A DNA stretch of 64,000 bases from Enteroscipio rubneri (GCF_002899715.1 NZ_PPEK01000014.1:1-64000), one strand, 5' to 3'. Positions 35,442-45,019 are shown, counted from the first letter of the stretch. A program made the numbers and translations. Notes: generated by a model from the letters alone, not told the origin.

Positions 35442-36614
35442 CTACCGCGAGAACATCAGACGCTCGCTATCGAACATGCGCTGCAACAAGGCAACGCCCA
35501 CGGCAGTGTATGCGATGTTGCTCGCCACGCAGACAGCCACGTTAGCCGGTTGGAAATCGAATGAGAAGATGCCGATCATGCTCTGCACCGAGTTGTACAG
35601 AGGTATGGCGTAGAAGGCGATCCCTTCTTCCGCTTCGCCGAACATGCCCAGAATGCCCACGATCATGACCACAATCATGAGCGGCGTCAAGAACATGGTG
35701 GCTTCTTTCACCGATTTCGCCAGCGTGGACACGACCGTAATCAACATGACCATGAGCAGCGTCGTCGAAAAAATGACGAGCGCGATCAGCAGATAATCGG
35801 TCGGGCCGTACACGTTCATATCGACCGCGCCCTGCATGATGCTCGGCAGTCCCGCGAAGATGCCAAGCATGCTCGAGAGCGCGATCAGCAAGCCGATAAC
35901 GGTGATGGCCAGCACTTTGCCCAATGCGATATCTCGGCGCTTGATAGGGGTGGCCAGAAGCGTCGCCATGGTTCCGCGCTCCTTCTCGCCCGCGACCGAT
36001 TCAGCCGCGATGGACATAACGCTTGTGAACACGAGAATAAGCAGCAGAAGAGGTACGATGGAGACGACGAACGTGCCGGCGATATCGCGTTCCTCAGCAA
36101 TATCGTATTCGCCTGCGCCTGCGTTCACGTCGAAGCGATTCGACAGCGACGACTCGTATGAGTCCAGCAACGAGGAGAGCATTGCGAACGCTTGGCTCGA
36201 ATCGGGATTGGCGGAGTTGAAGTAAATCTCCACCTGAGGAGCCGCCGCGCCCGAGGCCGGATCGTAGGCCGCCACCGCCTCGTCGAAGTCCTCGGGGAAC
36301 ACGGCGTACGCCTGCACGTCCCCCCGATCAATACGCTCGCGCATCTCGTCTTCGCTCGGCAGCGACGCCTCATCTTCCACCTTGACGACCGAATCCGATG
36401 CAATCGCTTTCACGCTCGCGGGCGCGTTCACTGTAGCCACCACGGGCGTCTTGCCCATATCGGGTGCGAACATACTGCCCATCGCGTCGCCCATGAACGT
36501 CCACATGAAGAAGATCAGCAGGCCCGGCAGCGCGATGGACACAAACGCCGACGTCTTGTTGCTGAAGAATCGCGCAAGCTCCTTGCGCGTAATCGTTATA
36601 ACATTGCCCTTCAT
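35442..36614 (-). CDS. ABC-2 type permease (NatB-like)
   Basis: This 390-residue permease has an N-terminal helix (SIALPGLLIFFMWTFMG), a large extracytoplasmic loop to about residue 170, then about five helices (VVSIVPLLLLILVFTSVM, ITVIGLLIALSSMLGIF and others) including the SVAGEKERGTMATLLATPIKR segment typical of the NatB/ABC-2 family. It overlaps the ATPase stop by four bases (ATGA). It probably exports sodium ions, a peptide or another small molecule; the substrate is not visible. Confidence 0.85.
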   Translation of the reverse strand: MKGNVITITRKELARFFSNKTSAFVSIALPGLLIFFMWTFMGDAMGSMFAPDMGKTPVVATVNAPASVKAIASDSVVKVEDEASLPSEDEMRERIDRGDVQAYAVFPEDFDEAVAAYDPASGAAAPQVEIYFNSANPDSSQAFAMLSSLLDSYESSLSNRFDVNAGAGEYDIAEERDIAGTFVVSIVPLLLLILVFTSVMSIAAESVAGEKERGTMATLLATPIKRRDIALGKVLAITVIGLLIALSSMLGIFAGLPSIMQGAVDMNVYGPTDYLLIALVIFSTTLLMVMLITVVSTLAKSVKEATMFLTPLMIVVMIVGILGMFGEAEEGIAFYAIPLYNSVQSMIGIFSFDFQPANVAVCVASNIAYTAVGVALLQRMFDSERLMFSR

Positions 36615-37387
36615 GAGGCCTCACCCACCGTCTGCGCATACAAGTCGAAGAATGCATCCTCGAGCGAACGCTCCCCTGCCACTTCGGAAAGCGTGCCGCA
36701 AGCAACCATACGTCCGTCAATGACAACGCCCACTCGATCGCACACTTTCTCAACCAGGCTGAAGATATGGGTGGACAGCAGCACCGTTCTGCCCTCCGCC
36801 GCAAGCTCGAGCAGAAAATCGGTCACGGTCCTCGCCGTGAGCACGTCGAGGCCATTCGTAGGCTCATCGAATATGATGACGCGCGGATCATGCGCCACCG
36901 ACACGGCCAACGACGTTTTCTGCTTCATGCCGGTGGACAGATCGGCCACCTTCGTCTGGGCGAAGCGGTCGATGCCGAAACGCTCGAACAGCACACGCTT
37001 GCGCTCGTCGCGAACAGTGGGCTCGATATGATGCAGCTCGGAGAAGAAATCGAAGAGATAGTCGGGTGAGAACACATCCTCCAGCTTGAGCTCGCTTGTC
37101 AGAAAGCCAATGCGTGCGCGCACGGACGCAGGATCGGACACGATGGACGCACCCCCCACGAACGCGTCGCCTTCATCGGGCTTAATGAGGGCTGCTAGCA
37201 TGCGCAAGGTCGTCGTTTTCCCGGCGCCATTCGGTCCAAGCAAGCCAAATATCTCTCCGGGCGCCACGTCGAACGAAAGCCCGTCGACTGCGGTCTTCAC
37301 CCGTACATCAGCTCGCTCAATCTTTCGCTGTTTCGCCGAGAGCTTGAACGTCTTGCGCAGCTCTCTCACGGAAATAGCTGGCTCCAT
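36611..37387 (-). CDS. ABC transporter ATPase (NatA-like)
   Basis: This 258-residue ATPase has Walker A GPNGAGKTTTLRML, signature LSTGMKQKTSLAVSVAHDP, Walker B VIIFDEPTNGLDVL and H-loop LLSTHIFSLVEK. The layout is that of ABC-2 exporters. The start at 37387 has AGAGGCGGG upstream, and the ATG at 37414 has no such site. It pairs with the permease that follows. Confidence 0.9.
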   Translation of the reverse strand: MEPAISVRELRKTFKLSAKQRKIERADVRVKTAVDGLSFDVAPGEIFGLLGPNGAGKTTTLRMLAALIKPDEGDAFVGGASIVSDPASVRARIGFLTSELKLEDVFSPDYLFDFFSELHHIEPTVRDERKRVLFERFGIDRFAQTKVADLSTGMKQKTSLAVSVAHDPRVIIFDEPTNGLDVLTARTVTDFLLELAAEGRTVLLSTHIFSLVEKVCDRVGVVIDGRMVACGTLSEVAGERSLEDAFFDLYAQTVGEAS

Positions 37388-37461
37388 ATGCCCGCCTCTC
37401 TCGATTGACCCCATGGGCCGTAAGCACGAATACCGCCGAGGAGCGCGCGCTCCTCGCCCGG

Positions 37462-38898
37462 TTAGGCCGTCGCCGGCGCAGCCTCTTCGGATTCGTCGGA
37501 TGCGCCGGAGGATACCGTCGCCTCGGCCTCCTCACGGGCGAGCACGCGCTGCATAGCCGCGATGGCGCATTCGATCATGCCGTCGTCGGGTTCGTTGGTG
37601 GTCAGGTACTGCATCTGCATGCCCGGCCATAGCACCACCTTCACAAGCGGATTGTCCGGATGGCTGCCAGCCCACTTCACGGTTATCTCGTAGGAGACGC
37701 CTGCGATAACCGGCATGAGCAGAATGCGCACGACGATAACGAGCGCGAGCTTCGGTGCGCCGTCCGGCACGCCCCACGCTTCGATAAGGGCGTTCAACGG
37801 CGTCACCGTGTATACGAAGATCGCGATGATCATGACCATGATGAGAAACGCCGTTCCACAGCGCACGTGCAGCCGCGGGAAGCTGCGCGCGTTCTCGGGC
37901 GTAAGCGGGAGACCGTGCTCGTAGCAATGGATGGCCTTATGCTCCGCTCCGTGGTAGCCGAACATTCGCTTGATATCCGCCATGCGCCCGATGAGCCAAA
38001 GATAGAGCACGAACACGGCTACGCGCAACAAACCGTCGACGATATTCCAGAGCACCGTATTCGAATCGTATTCGCCCACGACGAGGTTCGTGAGGAACGC
38101 CGGCGCCACGATGAACAACACGACGCCCAGCACAAGCCCCATCACCATGGACGCCACCATGGCGCCTCTCCCGAATTCGACCTCTTCGTCGAGGAACGAC
38201 TTCTTAGCGGGCTCGGGATCCTCCACCACCTCAAGCGTCCGCTGTGCCCCGAGTGCATCGATCATGGTATCCGGTCGCCCGAAGTCATCCTTCCACGAAA
38301 AGCCCTTCCCCTCTTCGGCAAGAGAGCCGCTCACACGCCCCTCGGCGCGAACCTCTTCGTGCGAGCGAGGCTGTTCGAATGGCTGGTCGATACCTGCCCC
38401 CTCAGCGGACTCGCCGATCGCAGACGCGTCGGCGTCGTCCGACTCTTCCGCAAACGCATGCTCGGCCGCAATCTCCAGCGCTTTGAAGCCCAGCACGAGC
38501 GACTCTACGAGAGCCCGGCAGCCTCGCACTCCCGGCCAGTACATCCACGTATTCTTCTTACGTCCCGAAGCCAGATCATGCTCTTCCACATACACAGATC
38601 CTGACGGTTCGCGCACCGCCACCGACCAATTGTAGGTGCCGCGCATCATGATGCCCTCGATGAGCGCTTGACCGCCTACGTGGGTCTTGAGCGCGCCGTC
38701 TTCGGAAAACGCGCGGGCGAGATCGCTTTTCTGCTGCTCGCCCGATGAAGACGCCGCGTCAACCTGAGAGCAACCGGAGGCTTGGGCCGTCGCAGCTGCG
38801 ACAGACGGCGTTCCCTTGTCGCAGGACACCTCCGCTTGTACCGCCTCCGTCGTCTCGCGAGTTGCAGCAGCGGTAGAAGCCGATCCCCAGCCGCTCAT
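37462..38898 (-). CDS. DUF1385 membrane protein (YqhQ-like)
   Basis: This 478-residue protein contains a DUF1385 domain: GGQALIEGIMMRGTYNWSVAVR near residue 75, later FGYHGAEHKAIHCYEHG, RLHVRCGTAFLIMVM, and KVVLWPGMQMQYLTTNEP near the C-terminus, with about five membrane helices. An acidic insert near residues 160-220 (ESDDADAS, EEVRAEGRVSGS) separates the two conserved parts. ATG 38898 overlaps the thyX stop (ATGA) and has AAGGGAGAAGG upstream. Function of the family is unsettled; neighbours in other genomes often include rpmE, which lies nearby here. Confidence 0.85.
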   Translation of the reverse strand: MSGWGSASTAAATRETTEAVQAEVSCDKGTPSVAAATAQASGCSQVDAASSSGEQQKSDLARAFSEDGALKTHVGGQALIEGIMMRGTYNWSVAVREPSGSVYVEEHDLASGRKKNTWMYWPGVRGCRALVESLVLGFKALEIAAEHAFAEESDDADASAIGESAEGAGIDQPFEQPRSHEEVRAEGRVSGSLAEEGKGFSWKDDFGRPDTMIDALGAQRTLEVVEDPEPAKKSFLDEEVEFGRGAMVASMVMGLVLGVVLFIVAPAFLTNLVVGEYDSNTVLWNIVDGLLRVAVFVLYLWLIGRMADIKRMFGYHGAEHKAIHCYEHGLPLTPENARSFPRLHVRCGTAFLIMVMIIAIFVYTVTPLNALIEAWGVPDGAPKLALVIVVRILLMPVIAGVSYEITVKWAGSHPDNPLVKVVLWPGMQMQYLTTNEPDDGMIECAIAAMQRVLAREEAEATVSSGASDESEEAAPATA

Positions 38899-39581
38899 GC
38901 CTTCTCCCTTATCACGCGTGGATACGGGTTTCCGCATGTCATCGAGCCCTCGGGGCACGTACTGCCGACACATGGCGCGCCCGCATCCATGAAGATGTAC
39001 GGCGCCGTCGGCTTCGCCAATTCAAGCATGCGATGAGCCATATCGCGAATCTCCCATTGCGCGCGGTTGCAGCAGCGCAGGGAGAAGAAGTGCAGAAGCT
39101 CGCGTACGTTCATCGTGATGACGATCTTCGTCTCTGCCGCGTTCGGCAACAGATAACGCGCATCCTCGGCGGGAACCCCGGCGGCCAACAGCTTCTCATA
39201 CGCCTCGATAGCGACTGCGATAGCCTCATCGAACACCGCGCCGGTCTCCTCGTTTGCTGCAATGCTTGCAGGCTTTACCGTAGCCAGGCCATCCGCGAAT
39301 TTCACGTAGCGCTGGCTTTGCTGGTTGAAGCTGGCGATGCGATGGCGCACGAGCTGGTGCGTCAGCGCACGCGACACCCCGTCGACCGCGAAGGTGTAGC
39401 TAGCATGCTCGAGCGTCGAGAAATGCCCGCTGCCCATGATGGTCGAGAGCACGCTTCTCACCCGTTGCTCGGACATGGTCTCCATCAGCTCGGAGGCTCC
39501 CACGGGCGCATAGCACAAACGCGCCGCCGTAGCGATGGCGCGCTCAGGATCAGGTGTGTGGTACAGCAGTTCGACTTGCAT
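38895..39581 (-). CDS. thyX: FAD-dependent thymidylate synthase
   Basis: This 228-residue enzyme makes dTMP from dUMP using FAD and NADPH. The ThyX motif RHRIASFNQQSQR (residues 79-91) is complete. The C-terminal region has LLHFFSLRCCNRAQWEIRDM, then CPEGSMTCGNPYP. The preferred ATG at 39581 has GAGGAG upstream. ThyX rather than ThyA is common in anaerobic lineages. With tmk it completes the dTTP route, and its 3' end is coupled to the DUF1385 gene. Confidence 0.94.
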   Translation of the reverse strand: MQVELLYHTPDPERAIATAARLCYAPVGASELMETMSEQRVRSVLSTIMGSGHFSTLEHASYTFAVDGVSRALTHQLVRHRIASFNQQSQRYVKFADGLATVKPASIAANEETGAVFDEAIAVAIEAYEKLLAAGVPAEDARYLLPNAAETKIVITMNVRELLHFFSLRCCNRAQWEIRDMAHRMLELAKPTAPYIFMDAGAPCVGSTCPEGSMTCGNPYPRVIREKA

Positions 39582-39731
39582 GGAATCCGATGCTCCTCTA
39601 TCGATACTATCGCGCGGAGTCCTCTCTCGGTGCACGCCGCGCCGTCGTCGGTTACTATGGTACCCGAAACCGAGGGTTGGAAAGCACGCGAGCGGCCGAC
39701 CCTCAACGACCCTTCACGCGAAAGGCATGCC

Positions 39732-40619
39732 ATGCCCGAGAACGCTGCGCCGCAATCGGCCGAACGCGACTGGAACGAGGAATGGAAGCGGCTCCAACAG
39801 CATCGTCGGCGCCCCGACGATGCCGCGTATTGGGACAAGCGAGCACGTACATTCTCCACGAAGGACGCGCCGAACACCTATGTCAAGCGGTTCCTGGAGC
39901 TGGCAGCCATCCGCCCCGGCGAGACGGTGCTCGACATGGGCTGCGGCACCGGAGCGCTCGCCGTCCCGCTCGGCGAGGCCGGCTGCCGAGTGATGGCGGC
40001 GGACTTCTCGCAGGGAATGCTCGACGTCATGACCGGCGAACTTGCCGCGCGCGGCATAGACTCCGTCGAGCCCAAGCTTCTCAGCTGGGGCGACGATTGG
40101 GCGGCGGCCGGCATCCCTGAAGATTCCGTCGATGTCGCTATCGCTTCGCGCTCCCTTGCCGTCGATGATCTGCGCGAGGCACTCCTGCGGCTTACCAAAA
40201 TAGCCCGCAGACGCGTATGCATCACGCTGTCCACCGGCTCCTCGCCACGTACCGATGAGCGCATCCTGCACGCCATCGGGCTTCGTCCTTTTCTTGGCAA
40301 CGATCACGTCTTCGCGTTCAATATCCTGTCTGGCGAAGGGTTCCGCCCCGAGGTGGCCTACATCGACAGCGAGAAAAAAGACACCTTCGATAATTTCGAT
40401 GAGGCGTTCGAAGCCCTCGCGCGCATGGCCAACGACGCCACGAATGCAACGGCCGAGGAGCGCCGTACGGCGCTCGCACGCCTGCGCGCATGGCTGGACG
40501 CAAACCTCGTCGAAAACGAGCGCGCCGGCGAGCCCGATAAGAAGGGCGTGCCCGAGAAACGCTTGCGTCTGCGCGAAACGCGCACTTTCACCTGGGCATT
40601 TCTCGCCTGGAACGCATAG
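39732..40619 (+). CDS. class I SAM-dependent methyltransferase
   Basis: This 295-residue methyltransferase has motif I VLDMGCGTGALAVPLGEAG (about residues 70-88), DFSQGMLDV after motif II, and the acidic loop SWGDDWAAAGIPEDSVDVAIASRSLAVDD. Residues after about 220 are variable. The substrate is unknown; it may be a small molecule as in the UbiE-like group. AAAGG lies seven bases before ATG 39732; an upstream ATG at 39657 is possible. It faces thyX with 150 bases between. Confidence 0.8.
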   Translation: MPENAAPQSAERDWNEEWKRLQQHRRRPDDAAYWDKRARTFSTKDAPNTYVKRFLELAAIRPGETVLDMGCGTGALAVPLGEAGCRVMAADFSQGMLDVMTGELAARGIDSVEPKLLSWGDDWAAAGIPEDSVDVAIASRSLAVDDLREALLRLTKIARRRVCITLSTGSSPRTDERILHAIGLRPFLGNDHVFAFNILSGEGFRPEVAYIDSEKKDTFDNFDEAFEALARMANDATNATAEERRTALARLRAWLDANLVENERAGEPDKKGVPEKRLRLRETRTFTWAFLAWNA

Positions 40620-40750
40620 CAGAAAAGAATCGGGTCAGCAAGAAGCGCCCTGTGTCGACATTCCACCCACCATGCAGCCGCGCTCGGCTTACACCAAGGA
40701 GATCATGCATCGACACGCGGCGCTTCAAGTGACCGGCGTATTTCGACGTG

Positions 40751-41431
40751 TCAGGAGAGTTCGATCTTCTCGAACATGTCCTTGCCCACGCCGCACACCG
40801 GACAGACGAAGTCGTCGGGCAGCTCGTCGACGTACTCGATATGACCGCATACCGTGCAACGCCACGCGAACTTCGGAGTTGCGACCTCCGGCCCGCCCTT
40901 CGATGCGGACGCCGTCTGTAAGTCGTCGGGCAAAAAGCTCGAAGCCTTCGGCGGGGTCTTGCCGCCTTTAACCTGATGGTAGTAGGCGTAGGTCATGGGA
41001 TCGCCCGAACATGTCCGCTCGGCTTCCTCCACTTCGCCGACGAACATGATGTGCGTCCCCACATCGAGCGTCTGCACCACGCGCGCCGAGAATCGGGCGA
41101 CGCACTGTTCGGCGACATAGGGCACACCCGCTGCGTCCTCAGCAGCCTCCCACTCGGCGAACTTGTCACGATCATCGCTACAATGGAATCCGAACGTTCC
41201 GATGAGCTCCATTGCGGCGTCCTGCGAAAGGCATGAAGCCGTGAAACGACCGGCTTCCTGCACGACACGAGTCGTGGCGTTCTCCTTGTTCAACGTCACG
41301 CTCACCTGCAACGGCGACGATGTCACCTGCTGAAATGTGTTCGCCACGCATGCCGCTCGCGTCTCGCCCGCCCTCGAGGCGATAATATAGAGTCCGTAGC
41401 TCAAACTGTGGAACGCGGTCTGATCGATCAT
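40751..41431 (-). CDS. flavin reductase-rubredoxin fusion
   Basis: This 226-residue protein joins a flavin reductase (FMN-binding split barrel, residues about 1-155; [21 protein letters not shown]) to a C-terminal rubredoxin ([25 protein letters not shown], four Cys). Such fusions use NAD(P)H to pass electrons to oxygen or superoxide-reducing partners. Desulfoferrodoxin is encoded about 2 kb away. The ATG at 41431 has GGAAAGG upstream. A near-perfect Fur box overlaps the promoter, so iron control is likely. Confidence 0.9.
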   Translation of the reverse strand: MIDQTAFHSLSYGLYIIASRAGETRAACVANTFQQVTSSPLQVSVTLNKENATTRVVQEAGRFTASCLSQDAAMELIGTFGFHCSDDRDKFAEWEAAEDAAGVPYVAEQCVARFSARVVQTLDVGTHIMFVGEVEEAERTCSGDPMTYAYYHQVKGGKTPPKASSFLPDDLQTASASKGGPEVATPKFAWRCTVCGHIEYVDELPDDFVCPVCGVGKDMFEKIELS

Positions 41432-41463
41432 GGCGGCGCCTTTCCTCGTCTCGTCTTCTCCAA

Positions 41464-41482
41464 AATAATGATAATCATTATC
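41464..41482. promoter_or_regulatory. Fur box
   Basis: ATAATGATAATCATTATC here matches the classical 19-base GATAATGATAATCATTATC in 18 positions and is palindromic. It lies 33-51 bases before the flavin reductase-rubredoxin start. Confidence 0.8.
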
Positions 41483-41496
41483 AATAAGGAAAGCAA
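41468..41496 (-). promoter_or_regulatory. promoter of the flavin reductase-rubredoxin gene
   Basis: On the minus strand TTGCTT (41496-41491) and TATCAT (41473-41468) are 17 bases apart, and the -10 sits inside the Fur box, so Fur-Fe would block polymerase. Confidence 0.65.
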
Positions 41497-41708
41497 GCAT
41501 CTGCACAAATCACCTGGTAGAGCGGAACCGCCCACAAACCTGCGAATCGCCGGCCGAATGGAAGCAACCGCTCGCGCATGATCGGGCGTCACGGCAATTC
41601 GGACATCACCGGTCGAACGGCACCAGCTTGCGCGCAACTCGCCAAAACGACGCACCGGGGCAAGAATCGCCCTCCGGGTGATGCAAAGCGTGCGCCGCAT
41701 TTGCGCAC

Positions 41709-41742
41709 AAAAAACGCCCGGCGCGACAGCCGGGCGTTTTTT
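41709..41742 (-). terminator. bidirectional terminator after rpmE
   Basis: AAAAAACGCCCGGC pairs with GCCGGGCGTTTTTT around a 6-base loop, giving a U-tract in both directions. Confidence 0.85.
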
Positions 41743-41762
41743 GCAGCGAAGTATCGTGTGGA

Positions 41763-42254
41763 CTACTCGGCAGCCTGCTCCTCAGCAGGAGCTTCGGCAG
41801 ACGGAGTCTCCTCGACGAGAGCGTCGACGGCAGCCACATCCTCGGCAGACGCCTCGGTGCCAGCCTCTTCGGCAGCAGCCTTGCGCTCGGCCGCCTTCTT
41901 GGCCTCGGCTTCAGCCTTCTTGGCAAACTCCTCGGCGCGCTTGGCCTTCTCAGCGGCCTTCGCCTCGCGCTCGGCCTTGCGCTTCGCCTCGGCCTCGGCG
42001 ACCGCGGCGGCCTTCGCAGCCTTCTTCGCCGCCTCGCGCTCGGCCACCGTCTCCTTCGCGCTGCCGAACTTGTCAGCGAAGCGCTGGACGCGTCCACCGG
42101 TGTCGACGAAACGCTGCTGGCCCGTGTAGAACGGATGGCACACGTTGCAGATGTCGATCTTCAGCTCGGGCTTCGTCGACTTGGTGGTGAAGGTGTTGCC
42201 GCAGCTGCACTTCACCGTGCATTCCATGTACTCCGGATGAATTCCCTGTTTCAT
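41763..42254 (-). CDS. rpmE: 50S ribosomal protein L31 with long charged tail
   Basis: Residues 1-70 are L31 ([39 protein letters not shown]), with the Cys set CxC ... CxxC of the zinc-binding form. Normal length is about 70 residues, but this protein has 163: the rest is an Ala/Glu/Lys-rich helix ([21 protein letters not shown]) and an acidic end. The ATG at 42254 has AAGGAG upstream. The tail is likely a surface-exposed, disordered or coiled segment on the ribosome. Confidence 0.92.
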   Translation of the reverse strand: MKQGIHPEYMECTVKCSCGNTFTTKSTKPELKIDICNVCHPFYTGQQRFVDTGGRVQRFADKFGSAKETVAEREAAKKAAKAAAVAEAEAKRKAEREAKAAEKAKRAEEFAKKAEAEAKKAAERKAAAEEAGTEASAEDVAAVDALVEETPSAEAPAEEQAAE

Positions 42255-42440
42255 GATGTAGTTCTCCTTTTCGAGCCTTGGTTTCCGACCAAGGCGAAGA
42301 CAAGCTTTCACATGATAGCATACGCACAAAGTAGTTGATCGGGAATTTTGAAAAACGCACGCGAAGCGCTCGGGCGGCGCCAACGCCCCCCCCCCGGCAG
42401 GCTCCGTGGGCTCGGCGTCTCCGGACTCCGACAGTGGGCC

Positions 42441-43346
42441 CTAATCCAGAAACGCCTCGTTCACCGGCAGTCCATAGGCCTCAGCGATGGCACGCAGCCC
42501 GCCATCGGGTATGGCGTTCGGAAATGCGCCGTTACCGCCATTCATGGCACGGGCGCCCGCGTATATGCCCGCCGCTTTCTCGATGGCATGCATGAGACCG
42601 AACGCAGCATCAAAGCTCGCCCCCGACGCGAAGACACCGTGATGAGCCCACACGCATGCCTCGTACCGGCTCATCCGGTCGGCAGCGGCGCGAGCAACGT
42701 CGGCCCCTCCCGGTACCGTCCACGGCACCACGCCGATACCCTGTGGAAACGCAACCATGCTTTCGGAGAACGACGTCCACAGCGCCCGCGTGAACGTGCG
42801 GTCATCGAGAGGCAGCACCTGCGTGAGCGCAACAATGTTCGTAGGATGGGCATGGTAGAGCGCCCTACTCGCACCGTTCGTGGCCGACATGCGGACGGAC
42901 TGGATGGAAAAGTGGCTTGGAAACTCGCTCGTGGGCACAGCCCCGTCCTTGAAGCCCCATACGATGCGCCAAGCGTCGCCTACGGCGTTGATCTCCACAA
43001 TACCCGTCGTCGCGTCCGGATCGAGCGGCACGTTGCGCACATGCGCACCAGCCGCCGTCACCATGAAAAACTCGCCGCCCAGATTCTCGCATCGAATGCC
43101 GATGGGAACCCACGAGCTGGGATTGTCGTAGAAAAACGATCGGCACGATGCCAGATCCTCGGGGGCCAGACGATACGATAGATTCCCGCCGTTGCGCTCA
43201 TGCCACCCCTGAAGCCAGCCATCGCTGCAAAGGCGGACGAACGCCTTTGCGAACGCCTGCTGCTCCACAGCCACGCCCGACACAGCACCTTTCGCCACCG
43301 AGACGCCCTTATCCAGCACTTCCTGAGCGTTGTCGAAAAATCCCAT
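42441..43346 (-). CDS. rhaD: rhamnulose-1-phosphate aldolase-like class II aldolase
   Basis: This 301-residue class II aldolase matches RhaD: WHERNGGNLSYRL, FMVTAAGAHVRNV, LYHAHPTNIVALTQVLPL, AHHGVFASG. Histidines in HAHPTN and AHHGVF are the zinc ligands of the family. It splits rhamnulose-1-phosphate to dihydroxyacetone phosphate and lactaldehyde. No rhamnose genes sit beside it, so the sugar substrate is less certain. An N-terminal helix (GFFDNAQEVLDKGVSVAKGA) precedes the core. Confidence 0.8.
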   Translation of the reverse strand: MGFFDNAQEVLDKGVSVAKGAVSGVAVEQQAFAKAFVRLCSDGWLQGWHERNGGNLSYRLAPEDLASCRSFFYDNPSSWVPIGIRCENLGGEFFMVTAAGAHVRNVPLDPDATTGIVEINAVGDAWRIVWGFKDGAVPTSEFPSHFSIQSVRMSATNGASRALYHAHPTNIVALTQVLPLDDRTFTRALWTSFSESMVAFPQGIGVVPWTVPGGADVARAAADRMSRYEACVWAHHGVFASGASFDAAFGLMHAIEKAAGIYAGARAMNGGNGAFPNAIPDGGLRAIAEAYGLPVNEAFLD

Positions 43347-43364
43347 TCAAGCTCCTGACCTCGT

Positions 43365-43403
43365 AAAAAACGATGTCCGTCCGAAGCGCTTCGGACGGAC
43401 ATC
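43365..43403 (-). terminator. intrinsic terminator after desulfoferrodoxin gene
   Basis: A perfect 32-base palindrome (43372-43403, arms start GATGTCCGTCC) is followed on the minus strand by six T residues. Confidence 0.85.
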
Positions 43404-43428
43404 CATCATACCACGGGAGTGCGGTTTC

Positions 43429-43809
43429 CTAGAGCCGTACTGACCACAGTCCATGCAGGTTGCAGTACTCGTACACCTTGACCGGCGCATCGCCCTCGGC
43501 CACGCGGAAATCCGCGACGGGAGCTCCATCGACAGCCAGCTGGGCCGTCTGGTATCCCTTCTCCGTGACCAGGCACACGAAAGCGATGTGATGCTCCGGC
43601 AGCATCGGGTGCTCAACCTCGCCCACTTGCACATGCACATCCGCACCGTTCACGGTAACGGCGGGCACATGCTTCTCGGTTGCGGCATCGACGGTATTCG
43701 CTTGAAGCTCCGCCATCGTTTCGCCACAGCACACGAGCGGCACGCCGGCATCGTAGGGCTTGACAGCAACGTTGCCGCAATGGCTGCAGCGGTAGAATCG
43801 GACGTCCAT
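43429..43809 (-). CDS. dfx: desulfoferrodoxin (superoxide reductase, 2Fe type)
   Basis: This 126-residue protein reduces superoxide to peroxide. An N-terminal rubredoxin-like centre (C8, C11, C27, C28) marks the 2Fe class. The catalytic iron site ligands are visible as H47 (EKHVP), H67 (HPML), H73 (PEHHI), C116 and H119 (YCNLHG). It probably receives electrons from rubredoxin or the flavin reductase-rubredoxin encoded at 40751. A terminator follows directly. Confidence 0.93.
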   Translation of the reverse strand: MDVRFYRCSHCGNVAVKPYDAGVPLVCCGETMAELQANTVDAATEKHVPAVTVNGADVHVQVGEVEHPMLPEHHIAFVCLVTEKGYQTAQLAVDGAPVADFRVAEGDAPVKVYEYCNLHGLWSVRL

Positions 43810-43851
43810 GGGAGATCCCCCTTCATCGTTCGTGATCGTATACCTTATATG

Positions 43852-44685
43852 TTACTCTGTATGTACCATATCGGATAGACCCTGCTGCGGCTTCTTCATT
43901 ACAAGCGCATAAACAAGTACGCCTATGCCCACGAGTATAAGCGGAACCGATAGCAGCTGCCCCATGGTGAGCCAGTCCCCCCACAAGTAGCCCAGCTGGA
44001 CGTCGGGTTCGCGCACGAACTCCATGATAAAGCGGAAGCATCCGTACATGATGAGGAACAAGCCGAGGAACGTACCGCGCGACCGTGGCGGTCGGGCGCG
44101 GGAGAGCAGGTAGAGCACCGCGAACAAGACGATGCCCTCGAGGAACGCCTCGTAGAGCTGCGAAGGATGGCGTGGCATCATGCCGGCCGCACCGCCGAAC
44201 ACCACTCCCCAAGGTGCGTCAGTAGGCGCGCCCCACAGCTCTCCATTGATGAAGTTCGCGCAGCGTCCGAACAACAAGCCGAGCGGCGCACCGATACAGC
44301 CCAGATCCGCCAGCGTCAGATACGGGATGCCTGTCAATTTCGCCGCCACGATGCCGGCCAGAAGCGCGCCGACGAGCCCGCCGTGAAAGCTCATGCCCCC
44401 GTGGTTGAACGCGAGAATCTCAAGCGGGTTTTGAAGGTACATGCCGTTGCCGTAGAACAGCACGTATCCCAACCGCCCGCCCACGATCACGCCGATAATG
44501 ACGCAGAACATGATGGTGAGCAGCGAATCTACATCTACGCGCACACGCCAGCGACGCGCTACGCGCCAGATGACGAGCGCTGCGCAGACGAATCCCAGCA
44601 CGTAGGCCAATCCGTACCAGCGCACGGTAAACGGACCCGCCGAAAACAGAACGGGGTCGATGTTCTGATAGATGTCATTGAGCAT
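43852..44685 (-). CDS. lgt: prolipoprotein diacylglyceryl transferase
   Basis: This 277-residue membrane enzyme attaches diacylglycerol to the lipobox Cys of secreted lipoproteins such as the binding protein at 33694. It has about seven membrane helices, catalytic H101 in SFHGGLVG, and the signature GRCANFINGELWG at about 140-152. Length is normal. It is followed on the same strand by the desulfoferrodoxin gene. Confidence 0.95.
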   Translation of the reverse strand: MLNDIYQNIDPVLFSAGPFTVRWYGLAYVLGFVCAALVIWRVARRWRVRVDVDSLLTIMFCVIIGVIVGGRLGYVLFYGNGMYLQNPLEILAFNHGGMSFHGGLVGALLAGIVAAKLTGIPYLTLADLGCIGAPLGLLFGRCANFINGELWGAPTDAPWGVVFGGAAGMMPRHPSQLYEAFLEGIVLFAVLYLLSRARPPRSRGTFLGLFLIMYGCFRFIMEFVREPDVQLGYLWGDWLTMGQLLSVPLILVGIGVLVYALVMKKPQQGLSDMVHTE

Positions 44686-44741
44686 GAGAATCCTTCATCT
44701 TGCCGCTCGTCGGCTCCATTACGGTCGACGGTACGACGTGG

Positions 44742-44960
44742 TCAGTCCCTGCCCATTCCGGCGCCCACCTCGATGGCGGCAAAACGCACCTCGTCGCACA
44801 ACTGCTGCGGTATGGGCCGAATATCCGATACCGCAGCTCCGCAGTGGGGGCAGCGCAGGGTGAACAGGGCGAGGTCTTCACGAACGACCATCATGGCCTC
44901 GTAGCAGCACAGATCCAAGTCGGCCGCTTTGCAGGCAGGGCAGATCATGTTCCGACTCAT
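44742..44960 (-). CDS. small zinc-ribbon protein, unknown
   Basis: This 72-residue protein has two Cys pairs (MICPACKA near the start and LRCPHCGAAVSD in the middle) that look like a zinc ribbon, and a CCYE motif between them. The start at 44960 has GGAG upstream; the longer frame to 45005 is less likely. The function is unknown. It forms a small group with the next two Cys-rich genes. Confidence 0.6.
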   Translation of the reverse strand: MSRNMICPACKAADLDLCCYEAMMVVREDLALFTLRCPHCGAAVSDIRPIPQQLCDEVRFAAIEVGAGMGRD

Positions 44961-45019
44961 CTCTCCACGCTCCTCTCCCACCGTCGATCTTTCTTCGTCC
45001 TTCATTGTAGCAGAACGAA

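Larger units (their letters stand above)
41432..41762. other. intergenic region with Fur-controlled promoter and terminator
   Basis: A 331-base gap between the flavin reductase gene and rpmE. It contains the Fur box, a promoter, and a bidirectional terminator at 41709-41742. 41500-41700 shows nothing else. Confidence 0.7.

Noticed and set aside
42386-42395. run of ten C residues
   Set aside because: It lies in a noncoding spacer, so slippage there has no coding effect that I can see.
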